A stretch of 64,000 nt of DNA from Massilibacteroides sp. (lineage in GTDB: Bacteria > Bacteroidota > Bacteroidia > Bacteroidales > Tannerellaceae). Under the pieces are notes generated by a model. That model was given only the letters and a program-made list of their open reading frames with translations, did not search any database and was not told where the DNA came from. The position numbers and the translations under genes were made by a program. Shown piece by piece: positions 54,743 to 64,000 of this stretch (its first letter is position 1; each line of letters opens with the position of its first letter). Location of the stretch: assembly GCF_028705895.1 (NCBI RefSeq), contig NZ_JAQWCQ010000010.1, forward strand, positions 1 to 64,000, written 5' to 3'.

Positions 54743-54766
54743 TAATATATACTATCAGCCAGAAAA

Positions 54767-56413
54767 ATGAAAATTCGACCACAGTCCACATCACTTAATA
54801 TTCTTCTGTTTCTTCTGTTCTTTTCTTTAGGTATAAATGCTCAAAAAGAAAACAGTTCTTTGATAACAGAGCTGGATAAGATTATCGAAAAAAAGCAGGA
54901 TTATATTGATATAAAAGAAAAAACTATTCAGTCGCACAAGCAACTGTTAGATATGAAATTTCTTTCCCTTGAACAAGAGTTTGAAATAAATGACCAATTA
55001 TACAATGAGTATAAAAAGTTCATCTCTGATTCTGCAGTCTGCTATGTAATAAAGAATATAGAAATTGCGAAGAAATTAAATGATTCGGAACGAAAAAACT
55101 ATTCGGATATTGAGTTGGCGTGGCTCTATTCATCACGCGGATTATATTTTGAAGCTAAAGAATTATTGGATAGTATTCATAAACCAATACTAAATCAAGA
55201 TATTCTTGCAAGATATTATGAAGTATATGGCTCATTTTGTAGTCATTACGGACAAAGTAACAATCAGGTTAAATATTTTATTAAAAGTGAATATTACAGG
55301 GATTCTCTATTGTCTGTATTAGATAGGGATTCTTACTCCTATCGGTTAAATTACGGGATAAAGTTAGTTTATAACGGACGTTTAAATGAAGCTGAGACTG
55401 TTTTGAACAGATTAATACACGATATTCAGCAAGAGAGCCCTGAACAGGCTACTGTTTCCTATTTTCTTAGTCTGATTTATAAACAAACGGGACAGTCCGG
55501 ACTACAGGAGAAACAGCTTTTATTGTCAGCGATTGCCGACATTAAGAACGCGATTAAAGACAATGCTTCTTTACAGGAACTTGCATTGTTTTATTATCAG
55601 AATGGGGATATCAACAGGGCTTATCAATTTATCGATCTGGCTATTAACGAAGCTCTGTTTTGCAATATGCGTTATCGTGCAATTGAAACGTCTTCTTTTT
55701 ATCCTATCATCAATGCTTCGTATCAGACCAAAGAAGAAAAACGGAAATCCGATCTGCAGCTTTTCTCAATATTAATTAGTTTTTTGACGATTTTTGCGCT
55801 TATTCTTACAATTTATCTGTACAAACAGATGAAAAAATTATCTCGTATTCGTCGTCAACTAAAGGATACGAATGAAGAATTAAGCAAACTGAACACTGAT
55901 TTGAATCATGTAAACTCAAGTTTAGTTGATGCCAATCACATAAAAGAAGAATATATTGGACATTTCTTCGACTTGTGTTCTTCTTATATAGATAAGTTAG
56001 AGAATTACAGGAAAGATCTGAACAAGTTGGCTTCCAACAAGAAATTAGAGGAACTATATAACGCACTTAAATCAACTAATTTTGTAGATAGTGAGTTAGA
56101 AGAGCTTTATAGAAGTTTTGATTCTATATTTCTCAACCTCTACCCTACTTTTATTGAGGAGTTCAATAAACTGTTACTACCCGGAGAACAGGTGACAGTC
56201 AAGCAAGGTGAACTCTTAAATACCGAACTTCGCATTTTTGCACTTATCCGACTTGGCATTACCGACAGTGATAAGATTGCTTCTTTCTTGAGGTATTCTC
56301 TTCGGACAGTATATAACTACCGGACAAAAATGAGAAATAAGTCTGCCGTTGTCCGTGATGATTTTGAGAAAAAAGTAGCAGAAATTGCAGCTTTCCCATC
56401 TGAAGAAAATTAA
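54767..56413 (+). CDS. DUF6377-family membrane-bound PUL regulator
   Basis: The 548-aa protein has a signal peptide (to about residue 26), a helical TPR-like periplasmic domain (about 28-325), one membrane helix at about 329-350 and a coiled coil at about 350-400. The cytoplasmic C-terminal domain ends in an HTH-like segment (LGITDSDKIASFLRYSLRTVYNYRTKMRNKS, LuxR-like). DUF6377 proteins commonly sit next to susC/susD genes in Bacteroidales, here 196 bases upstream of susC. It probably senses glycan in the periplasm and activates the PUL directly from the membrane, replacing a hybrid two-component system. Confidence 0.87.
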   Translation: MKIRPQSTSLNILLFLLFFSLGINAQKENSSLITELDKIIEKKQDYIDIKEKTIQSHKQLLDMKFLSLEQEFEINDQLYNEYKKFISDSAVCYVIKNIEIAKKLNDSERKNYSDIELAWLYSSRGLYFEAKELLDSIHKPILNQDILARYYEVYGSFCSHYGQSNNQVKYFIKSEYYRDSLLSVLDRDSYSYRLNYGIKLVYNGRLNEAETVLNRLIHDIQQESPEQATVSYFLSLIYKQTGQSGLQEKQLLLSAIADIKNAIKDNASLQELALFYYQNGDINRAYQFIDLAINEALFCNMRYRAIETSSFYPIINASYQTKEEKRKSDLQLFSILISFLTIFALILTIYLYKQMKKLSRIRRQLKDTNEELSKLNTDLNHVNSSLVDANHIKEEYIGHFFDLCSSYIDKLENYRKDLNKLASNKKLEELYNALKSTNFVDSELEELYRSFDSIFLNLYPTFIEEFNKLLLPGEQVTVKQGELLNTELRIFALIRLGITDSDKIASFLRYSLRTVYNYRTKMRNKSAVVRDDFEKKVAEIAAFPSEEN

Positions 56414-56415
56414 TC

Positions 56416-56496
56416 ATTCAGTACTTTTTTTCGTTTTTATTTCAAACTTTTATATTGTAAAACAATAACTCTGTAATTTTATTCAGTACTTTTTTT
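56416..56496. repeat. Direct repeats ATTCAGTACTTTTTTT upstream of the second susC
   Basis: Identical 16-base copies occur at 56416-56431 and 56481-56496, 65 bases apart (about six helical turns). The second copy lies just upstream of a -7-like TCTATTTG (56507-56514). They are plausible binding sites for the DUF6377 regulator. Confidence 0.6.
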
Positions 56497-56609
56497 ATTC
56501 ATCTCTTCTATTTGCATACCGAATCCCGATAGCTTAGCAACAGCATTATATTTTATAGTGTGTGTAAGAATACTTAAATAGAAATACTAATTTAAATCCA
56601 CAGAAGATT

Positions 56610-59594
56610 ATGAAATTATTGGAAAAGATCTTTTCTCCAATTTTCTTGCTCTGTGTTTTGTTAACCTTCTTCGCTTCGAATACGTATGCACAGACGGAAA
56701 CACAAATCAACGGAACAATTACGGATGCTAAAAGCAATGAACCGCTTATTGGAGTTTCAATCGTCCAAAAAGGGACAACAAATGGTACGGTAACTGATTA
56801 TGATGGAAACTTTACGCTCTCAGTACCGACAGGAACTACATTACACATTTCTTACGTTGGCTATGAACCTCAGGAAATAGGAGTGACCGGTTCTCAAAAA
56901 AGCTGGTCTATTCAGTTAAAAGAATCTCAAGTTGCTTTGGAAGAGGTTGTTGTGATCGGTTATGGCGCCGTTAAACGTAAAGATGTGACTACTGCCATTG
57001 CCACAGTTTCAACAAAAGACCTGGATCAACGTCCGATTATCTCGGCTGCTCAGGCAATACAGGGAAAAGCTGCGGGAGTCTCCGTTGTACAGCCCAATGG
57101 TGCACCGGGAGCTGATATGTCTATTCGTGTACGTGGAACAACCTCGTTCAACGGCAGTAATGATCCTCTTTATGTAGTCGATGGAGTACCTGTTGACAAT
57201 ATCAATTTCTTATCACCAAATGATATTGAGAACATTCAGATCTTAAAGGATGCTTCTTCAGCTGCTATCTATGGTTCACGTGCGGCAAACGGAGTTATTC
57301 TTGTGACGACTAAAGCAGGTAGCAACAGAGATGCTAAAATTACATTCAATGCACAATTAAGTCTTAACAAAGTGGTTAAGAGCATGGATGTACTCAATAC
57401 GCAACAGTATAAAGAGCTGCAGGATGAGATCGGAATAATTTCTCTGCCGGATGGTCTCACGGACAAAACAGACTGGTTTGATGAAGCGTATTCAACCGGT
57501 AATCGCCAAAACTATCAGGTATCTATTTCCGATGGTACCGAGAAAATGAATTATTTCATTTCCGGCGGCTATGTAAATGAAAAGGGAGTCTTGAATACGG
57601 CCTATTACAAACGGTATAATTTCAGACTAAATTTAGATAGCAAGGTAAGAAAATGGTTAACGCTGAACGCGAATATCTCTTATTCGGATAGCGAGAAAAA
57701 CGGTTTACAAACTGGGTTAGGAGCAAATCGAGGCGGGGTTGTTCTGTCTGTAATAAACACTCCTACTTATGCACCAATCTGGAATGCAGAAAAACCGGAA
57801 CAATATTATAATAATTTCTATGGCATCGGGAATATCAATAATCCGTTAGAAAATATGGCCAGAACGGAAAATGATCGCGACAAAGAAAATCGCCTGATTG
57901 CATCCGGTAGCGCATTGATAACGTTCATGCCTGATTTAACGTTGAAATCTTCTTTCACATTGGATAGAAGGCAAGGACTGAAAACAACATTCCTTGATCC
58001 GATAACGACCTCTTGGGGGCGTAATCAATACGGTGAAGGTTCTGATACCCGTAACACCAATACAGTGCTTACTTTCGATAATGTATTAACGTATAATAAA
58101 GCGTTCGGAAAGAACAGAATTGAAGCAATGGCCGGTGCATCATGGACGGATTCTGATTACAGAAACAGCTGGATCAATGGATCTCATTACCGGAATGCAG
58201 ATATTCAAACGCTGAATGCTGCGAATAAAATCGGTTGGGACAGTACAGGTAGTGGAGCTTCCGAGTGGGGTATTCTTTCGTATTTCGGACGTGTATCTTA
58301 CAATTACGACAGTAAATATCTGCTTACTGTGAATATGCGTATGGACGGATCTTCCAAACTACATCCGGATCATCGTTGGGGAACATTTCCATCTGCTTCG
58401 GCCGCCTGGCGTATTTCTTCAGAAGATTTTATGAAAGACATCGAATGGTTAGACGACCTTAAAATACGTGGTGGTTGGGGTAAAACAGGTAATCAATCCG
58501 GCATTCACGACTACGCTTATCTACAGCGCTACAACATTAATCGTATTGAATGGTTTGTTACAGGACAGGACAACGCACTGCCTTCTATCAGTCAGGCCAA
58601 CCTGCGTACTCCCGACTTGAAATGGGAAACTACTACCCAGATAAATTTAGGGGTTGACTTTACCGGATTCAGTAATCGTTTGATGGTTGCATTAGATTAT
58701 TATCATAAGAAGACCAAAGACATGTTGATGAATGTTACTCTACCTTCCGGAGCTGCTGCTTCTAATACAATCACGCGTAATGAAGGTGAAATGACCAACC
58801 GTGGATTTGAAGTCTCTGTAAGTACTGTAAATCTTCAGGGAGCATTTGGATGGAATACGGATTTCAACATCTCTTTTAACAAAAACAAATTGGATCGTTT
58901 AGATTTACAGAAAATTTATAATGATGCTAAAACAAGTGATGTTATCAATGAGACAGTTGTTCGCAATGAACCTGGACGTGCTTTAGGTGGTTTCTTTGGA
59001 TATATATCTGATGGGGTTGATCCGGAAACCGGAGACATGATTTACCGTGATCTGAATGAAGATGGTAAGATTTCTTCTACAGACAGAACTTATATCGGAG
59101 ATCCGAATCCGGACTTTACATACGGTATGACTAATACTTTCTCGTGGAAAAACATAAACCTGAGTATCTTTATTCAAGGTAGTTACGGGAATGATGTATT
59201 CAATGCCTCAAGAATTGAAACGGAAGGGATGTATGACGGAAAGAATCAGTCCACCCGTGTATTAGACCGTTGGAGAATTCCGGGACAGATAACAGATGTA
59301 CCTAAGGCTGGTTTTAATATTAAAAACTCTACTTATTTTGTGGAAGACGGAAGCTATTTACGTGTAAAGGATATCTCATTATCTTATGACCTGAAGCTTG
59401 AAAGACTAAAGAGAATAGGTATTACTCGCTTACAACCGTATTTTACAGTTAGCAATCTGCTCACCTGGACAAACTATTCAGGAATGGATCCCGAAGTAAA
59501 TCAATGGGGAAACAGCGGTGCTGTTCAAGGTATTGACTGGGGTACCTACCCACATAGTAAATCGTTTGTATTTGGTATTAACGTTGAATTCTAA
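56610..59594 (+). CDS. SusC-like TonB-dependent transporter of the second PUL
   Basis: The 994-aa protein has a signal peptide (to about residue 28, TYAQ), a CarboxypepD_reg-like domain at about 32-115 (INGTITDAKSNEPLIGVSI), TonB box ALEEVVVIGYGAVKRKD and a plug (DPLYVVDGVPVDN, ILKDASSAAIYGSRAANGVI). The barrel ends FVFGINVEF. It lacks an STN domain, so it does not signal through FecR, in contrast to the SusC at 3578. It pairs with the SusD encoded 12 bases downstream to import oligosaccharides. Confidence 0.96.
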   Translation: MKLLEKIFSPIFLLCVLLTFFASNTYAQTETQINGTITDAKSNEPLIGVSIVQKGTTNGTVTDYDGNFTLSVPTGTTLHISYVGYEPQEIGVTGSQKSWSIQLKESQVALEEVVVIGYGAVKRKDVTTAIATVSTKDLDQRPIISAAQAIQGKAAGVSVVQPNGAPGADMSIRVRGTTSFNGSNDPLYVVDGVPVDNINFLSPNDIENIQILKDASSAAIYGSRAANGVILVTTKAGSNRDAKITFNAQLSLNKVVKSMDVLNTQQYKELQDEIGIISLPDGLTDKTDWFDEAYSTGNRQNYQVSISDGTEKMNYFISGGYVNEKGVLNTAYYKRYNFRLNLDSKVRKWLTLNANISYSDSEKNGLQTGLGANRGGVVLSVINTPTYAPIWNAEKPEQYYNNFYGIGNINNPLENMARTENDRDKENRLIASGSALITFMPDLTLKSSFTLDRRQGLKTTFLDPITTSWGRNQYGEGSDTRNTNTVLTFDNVLTYNKAFGKNRIEAMAGASWTDSDYRNSWINGSHYRNADIQTLNAANKIGWDSTGSGASEWGILSYFGRVSYNYDSKYLLTVNMRMDGSSKLHPDHRWGTFPSASAAWRISSEDFMKDIEWLDDLKIRGGWGKTGNQSGIHDYAYLQRYNINRIEWFVTGQDNALPSISQANLRTPDLKWETTTQINLGVDFTGFSNRLMVALDYYHKKTKDMLMNVTLPSGAAASNTITRNEGEMTNRGFEVSVSTVNLQGAFGWNTDFNISFNKNKLDRLDLQKIYNDAKTSDVINETVVRNEPGRALGGFFGYISDGVDPETGDMIYRDLNEDGKISSTDRTYIGDPNPDFTYGMTNTFSWKNINLSIFIQGSYGNDVFNASRIETEGMYDGKNQSTRVLDRWRIPGQITDVPKAGFNIKNSTYFVEDGSYLRVKDISLSYDLKLERLKRIGITRLQPYFTVSNLLTWTNYSGMDPEVNQWGNSGAVQGIDWGTYPHSKSFVFGINVEF

Positions 59595-59606
59595 TAATTG
59601 ACTACT

Positions 59607-61127
59607 ATGAAACTTACATATATTTTTAAAGGATTATGTTGCGGCCTGTTATTAACGGCAAGTTCTTGCTCGTTAGACTACGACCCGCTGGAGGCTTATT
59701 CCGATGTAACGGAAGGAGTTAATGAATCAGGTGACCAAGTTGTATTTAAAGACAAAGCTGCTGTAGAAAGTCATCTGAAAACTATTTACAATCAGATGCG
59801 CGACAGACAAGAACACTGGTATCTGGATTTGATGTTGATTGCAGAGTCGCATTCAGACAATGCCTATGCCGGAACCACAGGGGCTGAAGTTCTGCCTTAC
59901 GAAACCAACTCCATTGAGGGTTCTAATTCTGTGATTAAGCGTGACTGGGACAGGTATCTCGAAGATATTGCCCGCGCTAATAAATTGATTGTAAATATCG
60001 ATGCAGTAACTGATCAGACTTTGACAAGTGCAGAAAGAGAAAAATACAAAGCGGAAGCAAAGATTTTCCGGGCTATGGTATTATTCGATATGGTTCGCTT
60101 ATGGGGTAGTATTCCTGTAATCACGACAGAGGCCGGAGACATTACATCGGAAACAATCGATGATGTATATCCGGAGTATTTCCCTGCACAGAGTACAGAA
60201 GAAGAAGCATATAAACAAATAGAAAAAGACCTGCTGGAAGCGTTGACGGCTGCTCCGGATTATAATGCGGCAGATAAAACAGTGTTTACTAAAACCGTTG
60301 CACGTACATTATTAGCCAAAGTATATGCAGAGAAACCGCTGCGCGATTACGCTAAAGTTATCGAATATTGTAATGCTGTAGCAGCAGACGGTCCGTCGCT
60401 GGTTGCTGACTTTAAGGATTTGTTCGGCATGAATGATGAAGTAACCGATGCTCGCAAACGCAATACATCCGAGTCTATTCTGGAAGCTCAGTTTTTTGCA
60501 GGTAGCGGGAACTGGTGTACCTGGATGTTCGGTCGTGATTTAATTAACTGGGATTCTCAATTTACATGGGAAAAATGGGTAACCCCCTCGAGAGACCTTA
60601 TCAATGCCTTCAACAAAGAAGGAGATGAAATCCGTTTTAACGAATCAATTGTATATTACTCTTGTACATGGAGTTATTATTATCCGTCCGACCATTATCC
60701 TTTCATGTATAAATGCCGTTCGGCTTATAGCAGTCTGATCAAATTCCGTTATGCGGATGTTCTTTTACTGAAGGCAGAAGCATTGATTATGGGAAATAAT
60801 CCTGATCTTGCTGCTGCTGCAGATATTATAGATCAGGTAAGAACTCGTGTAGGACTTGGTAAACTTGCGGCAAGTGTGAAGGGAGACAAAAATAAGATGT
60901 TGGATGCGTTGCTTAACGAACGTCGTCTGGAATTAGCCTTTGAAGGCCAACGTTGGTTCGATTTAGTTCGTTTGGATAAGGTGGAAGAGGTTATGAATGC
61001 TGTTTATGCAAAAGATTCCGGACGCAGAACTCAGGCTTATCCTTTTGATCAGAACTCTTATCGTTTGCCTATTCCTCAGGGAGCTATTGACCAAAACGAA
61101 AATTTAGTTCAGAACCCGGGTTATTAA
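59607..61127 (+). CDS. SusD-like lipoprotein of the second PUL
   Basis: The ATG at 59607 is preferred over TTG 59598. It gives a lipoprotein signal with lipobox SSC (Cys near 21) and 506 aa. The SusD fold is shown by AEAKIFRAMVLFDMVRLWGSIPV, RTLLAKVYAEKPL, FRYADVLLLKAEALI and the C-terminal LLNERRLELAFEGQRWFDLVRL. It should be the surface binding lid on the preceding SusC. Confidence 0.95.
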   Translation: MKLTYIFKGLCCGLLLTASSCSLDYDPLEAYSDVTEGVNESGDQVVFKDKAAVESHLKTIYNQMRDRQEHWYLDLMLIAESHSDNAYAGTTGAEVLPYETNSIEGSNSVIKRDWDRYLEDIARANKLIVNIDAVTDQTLTSAEREKYKAEAKIFRAMVLFDMVRLWGSIPVITTEAGDITSETIDDVYPEYFPAQSTEEEAYKQIEKDLLEALTAAPDYNAADKTVFTKTVARTLLAKVYAEKPLRDYAKVIEYCNAVAADGPSLVADFKDLFGMNDEVTDARKRNTSESILEAQFFAGSGNWCTWMFGRDLINWDSQFTWEKWVTPSRDLINAFNKEGDEIRFNESIVYYSCTWSYYYPSDHYPFMYKCRSAYSSLIKFRYADVLLLKAEALIMGNNPDLAAAADIIDQVRTRVGLGKLAASVKGDKNKMLDALLNERRLELAFEGQRWFDLVRLDKVEEVMNAVYAKDSGRRTQAYPFDQNSYRLPIPQGAIDQNENLVQNPGY

Positions 61128-61145
61128 TGATTTAATAAACAGATT

Positions 61146-62636
61146 ATGATACATAAAAAAATCGTCCTTTTGCTTCTCTCTTCCGCATTCGTTATGAATG
61201 CGTGTGGCAGCGATTCGTCCGGTGGAAAAGACAAACCTGTTGATCCTCCGGTGGAACCAACGGGTGAGATTACAACCTATGTTACAACGAACAACAGAAG
61301 TTCCGATTTCGAGAAACAGACCATCAAGTTCAATAGCGAAACGAGTATGTCTCCACTAACTATTACGTTAGACCCGACAGTTCGTTATCAAACCATGGAT
61401 GGTTTCGGAGCAGCCATAACAGGTTCTTCCAGCTTCAATCTGTTACAGATGAAAGCAGAAGATAGAAATAAATTTCTGAAGGAGACTTTTTCTGAAACGG
61501 AAGGAATGGGACAAAGTTATATCCGCATTGCGATCGGTTGTTCGGACTTTTCGCTTAGCGAATATACGTGTTGTGATAAACCCGGTATCGAAAACTTTGC
61601 TTTGCAGGAAGAGGAAAATAAATACGTTATCCCCATCCTGAAAGAGATTCTGAACATCAATCCGAATATAAAGATTCTGGGATCGCCGTGGACTTGTCCC
61701 CGATGGATGAAAGTAAATAATCTTACTGATTTAAAGCCATTTGAATCGTGGACGAGCGGACAACTTAATCCGGCTTATTATCAGGATTATGCGACTTATT
61801 TTGTTAAATGGATTAACGCAATGAAAGAGAATGGTATCTCTGTTTATGCCATTACTCCGCAAAATGAACCTTTGAACAGAGGCAATTCGGCCTCTTTGTA
61901 TATGAGTTGGCAAGAGCAGCAAACCTTTATTAAGGATGCCTTGGGGCCTAAACTGAAAGATGCAGGATTGAATACAAAGATTTATCTTTTCGACCACAAT
62001 TATAATTATGACAATATGACGGATCAGAACGATTATCCAATACGGATTTACGAAGATCCGACAGCTTCTTCTTTTGTTGCAGGAGCAGCGTATCATAATT
62101 ACGGAGGTGATAAAGATGAACTGTTGGATATCTATAACAAACAGCCGGATAAAGAATTGATCTTCACGGAGACATCAATAGGCACATGGAATGACGGAAG
62201 AAATCTTTCCGTTCGCCTCATCGACGATATGGAACAAGTTGCACTTGGAACGATCAATAATTGGTGCAAAGCGGTTATTGTCTGGAATCTGATGTTAGAC
62301 AGCGAACGCGGTCCGAATAGAGAAGGAGGCTGTCAAACCTGTTATGGTGCTGTAGATATCGACCGCTCTGATTTTAAAACGATCACGCGCAATTCTCATT
62401 ATTACATCATCGGACATCTTTCTTCTGTGGTTAAATCCGGAGCAACGCGCATCGGAACAAGAGGATATACAGACGGCGTTGTGTATTCCGCTTTCGAGAA
62501 TACAGATGGAAGCTATGCTTTTGTTATTCTTAATAAATCGGGTGAAGCTAAAAAAATTGTAGTAAACGATGGTAATCAAAACTTTACTTACAATACTCCT
62601 GCAAAGTCGGTAGCTTCATTCCGTTGGAAAAAATAA
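61146..62636 (+). CDS. GH30-family glycoside hydrolase lipoprotein (probably endo-beta-1,6-glucanase)
   Basis: The 496-aa lipoprotein has lipobox NAC (Cys20) and a GH30 (beta/alpha)8 barrel with its side beta domain. Conserved motifs are YQTMDGFGAAITGSSS, SYIRIAIGCSDFS, ILGSPWTCPRWMK, acid/base Glu241 in ITPQNEP and nucleophile Glu342 in IFTETSIGTW. Sequence style and neighbours suggest the subfamily acting on beta-1,6-glucan (pustulan, yeast wall), as BT3312 does in B. thetaiotaomicron. A glucosylceramidase-like or xylan-active GH30 is less likely. It is probably surface-exposed. Confidence 0.9.
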   Translation: MIHKKIVLLLLSSAFVMNACGSDSSGGKDKPVDPPVEPTGEITTYVTTNNRSSDFEKQTIKFNSETSMSPLTITLDPTVRYQTMDGFGAAITGSSSFNLLQMKAEDRNKFLKETFSETEGMGQSYIRIAIGCSDFSLSEYTCCDKPGIENFALQEEENKYVIPILKEILNINPNIKILGSPWTCPRWMKVNNLTDLKPFESWTSGQLNPAYYQDYATYFVKWINAMKENGISVYAITPQNEPLNRGNSASLYMSWQEQQTFIKDALGPKLKDAGLNTKIYLFDHNYNYDNMTDQNDYPIRIYEDPTASSFVAGAAYHNYGGDKDELLDIYNKQPDKELIFTETSIGTWNDGRNLSVRLIDDMEQVALGTINNWCKAVIVWNLMLDSERGPNREGGCQTCYGAVDIDRSDFKTITRNSHYYIIGHLSSVVKSGATRIGTRGYTDGVVYSAFENTDGSYAFVILNKSGEAKKIVVNDGNQNFTYNTPAKSVASFRWKK

Positions 62637-62657
62637 TCTTTTTAAATACAGATCATT

Positions 62658-63986
62658 ATGAAAAAATATATAGGAGTAATCTTATTTTTTTGCGGTTCAT
62701 TACTAATAACCGCATGCGATGATGACGACAAAAATCCCGGTAATCCGGTCATGAACGTCCAGACATCATTCGGAAATGCACATATGGGAGACAGTCTCGC
62801 CTTTGCTATTGACGTTGAAGACGCAAGTGTTCCTCTATCTACTGTCAAGGCACAGCTTTTCTTTAATGAAGAAAAAGTTTCGGAAACAGTTATCCGTACA
62901 AAAACAAATGGCACGTACAGCGGGAAAATTCATGTTCCCTATTACGCAAATATCCCGAACGGAAAAGCAAGTTTAAAGCTTGTTCTACAAAATATCAATT
63001 TTACCATAACAGAAGAAGCCTACGACTTGTCCGTTTCCCGTCCGGATTATCCTTACCTCACCTTCGTATCGGAAAAGGGCGAGTACCGCATGGAACGTAC
63101 TGAAGCATATAATTATGCCGTAACAGACGTTTTTCCTCAAAAGATAAAAGGATATATAAAAACTCCGGTATTAGACGAAAACGGAAATGTGCTCAACTTT
63201 GGTTGGAACAATGATGCCATCAAAGAGGGAAGCACAGAAACAATTCCTTTTTCAAACACAGCAGGTGGAGAATACACTATTACGTTTAATACTTTCGATT
63301 ATTCAGCATCTCCGTTTATCATTGCTTATGCCGTTAACGGAGAAGTTATGCAACGCGTAGATGATAACAACTATACAATTGATGTTGCCTTAAAACAAGG
63401 AGATAAAGTAACTGTTGAAGGTTTCGAAGGATTTGAAAGTTGGTGGATCGACCCAAGTTATTTCAATGTCAATGAAAGCGGAGAATTGCACTTTGTCCCC
63501 ATAGACGGCAACTACAGAATTACAGCCAATACCGCGTTGAACTATCTGATTTTAGAAGCACTGAACGGTAAAGACCTCGCAACCCTACAAGCAGATGGAA
63601 CAGGTGCTGTATGGATCATTGGAGACGGTATAGGCAATCCATCCGTTAGCACAAACGCAGTAGGATGGGATACAAGCAAAGCAATTTGTATGGCACCAAT
63701 AGGAGATAAGAAATACAGCGTAGTTCTTGAAGGAGGAAAAACAATCAAGACAGACGAAATTAATTTCAAATTCTTCCATCAGAAAGATTGGGGTGGTGAG
63801 TTTAAAAACGAAACCCTGAGCAGCGAAAGCGATCTTATCTTTGTAGGTGACGGCACAAATGGCCGCGACCCGGGTAATTTAGGTATTGTAGAAGGAAAAT
63901 CTTTAGAATCAGGTGTATTCTATATATTCACAGTTGATTTAAGTAAAGGAAACGACAAAGGCATTCTTTCTGTTTCTCGTAAATAA
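62658..63986 (+). CDS. Surface glycan-binding lipoprotein (SGBP, SusE-position, DUF5125/DUF5121-like)
   Basis: The 442-aa lipoprotein has lipobox TAC (Cys20) followed by an Asp-rich surface-export tag (DDDDKN). Ig-like N-terminal domains (about 30-135) lead to a C-terminal region with repeated beta-sandwich segments (IDGNYRITANTALNYLILEAL, VWIIGDGIGNPS, FFHQKDWGGEF). The last resembles SusE/SusF-type starch-binding modules with aromatic ligand contacts. It follows the GH30 gene by 21 bases and is the last complete gene. A GH3 beta-glucosidase often follows in this kind of PUL and would lie beyond the window. Confidence 0.85.
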   Translation: MKKYIGVILFFCGSLLITACDDDDKNPGNPVMNVQTSFGNAHMGDSLAFAIDVEDASVPLSTVKAQLFFNEEKVSETVIRTKTNGTYSGKIHVPYYANIPNGKASLKLVLQNINFTITEEAYDLSVSRPDYPYLTFVSEKGEYRMERTEAYNYAVTDVFPQKIKGYIKTPVLDENGNVLNFGWNNDAIKEGSTETIPFSNTAGGEYTITFNTFDYSASPFIIAYAVNGEVMQRVDDNNYTIDVALKQGDKVTVEGFEGFESWWIDPSYFNVNESGELHFVPIDGNYRITANTALNYLILEALNGKDLATLQADGTGAVWIIGDGIGNPSVSTNAVGWDTSKAICMAPIGDKKYSVVLEGGKTIKTDEINFKFFHQKDWGGEFKNETLSSESDLIFVGDGTNGRDPGNLGIVEGKSLESGVFYIFTVDLSKGNDKGILSVSRK

Positions 63987-64000
63987 TTTATTTAAGTTTT

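Noticed and set aside
56424..56497. T-tracts after ATTCAGTAC as terminators of the DUF6377 gene
   Set aside because: No stem precedes either T-run; the repeated 16-mer fits a binding site better.
1..64000. tRNA or rRNA genes
   Set aside because: I looked through the intergenic gaps and saw no cloverleaf-like sequence or rRNA segment. A covariance search would settle this.

Overview
The window comes from a member of the Bacteroidota, most likely order Bacteroidales. It is AT-rich. It has two SusC/SusD pairs, an ECF sigma/FecR anti-sigma pair, DUF4252, DUF4374, DUF6377, ORF6N and LruC-type proteins, and starts that mostly lack a Shine-Dalgarno sequence. Many genes are preceded by the Bacteroidota -7 element TAnnTTTG. 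I cannot fix the genus from sequence alone. I saw no rRNA, tRNA, CRISPR array or IS element.

Layout. 1-1.7 kb: the 5' part of a viroplasmin-type RNase H gene and a frameshifted Rpn-family nuclease/transposase gene. 1.8-8.6 kb: a glycan-uptake locus (ECF sigma, FecR anti-sigma, STN-type SusC, SusD), with a strong candidate for an antisense sRNA in the susC leader. 8.8-13.6 kb: an Asp-rich secreted protein, a CE7-like esterase and KduI, which suggests handling of acetylated, uronate-containing glycan. 13.8-15.7 kb: a compact operon DUF4252 / ECF sigma / anti-sigma-like / DUF4252. 15.8-21.5 kb (minus): TonB receptor, DUF4374 lipoprotein, periplasmic esterase and ferric-reductase-like membrane protein, which looks like a xenosiderophore system related to Xus. 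21.7-28 kb: an ECF sigma gene with a 4-TM partner, an outer-membrane barrel, a solitary ORF6N gene and a two-component pair. A 22-bp direct repeat stands upstream of both ORF6N and the kinase. 28-29.7 kb: queH and a Gfo/Idh oxidoreductase.

30-53 kb is a large exopolysaccharide locus. It starts with a stand-alone receiver gene that overlaps a pseudo-receiver/phosphoglycosyl transferase fusion. It continues with a short TolC-like protein, a Wzz-like chain-length protein with a degenerate kinase domain, a Wzy-like polymerase, seven glycosyltransferases, an acyltransferase, a flippase and a GT-D protein. A LruC-domain surface lipoprotein, an eighth glycosyltransferase, two soluble hybrid histidine kinases and a UDP-glucuronate decarboxylase follow. 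No Wza-type exporter is present. 53.5 kb: the housekeeping GTPase YchF. 54.8-64 kb: a second PUL (DUF6377 regulator, SusC, SusD, GH30, surface glycan-binding lipoprotein), which fits beta-1,6-glucan use.

The most notable non-coding signals are the susC antisense RNA candidate (about 3478-3564), a dispersed 22-bp-period GCGCCTCA repeat family (about 22843 and 40917), the 22-bp repeats flanking ORF6N, a hairpin in the leader of the esterase gene, and inverted repeats in the exopolysaccharide leader.
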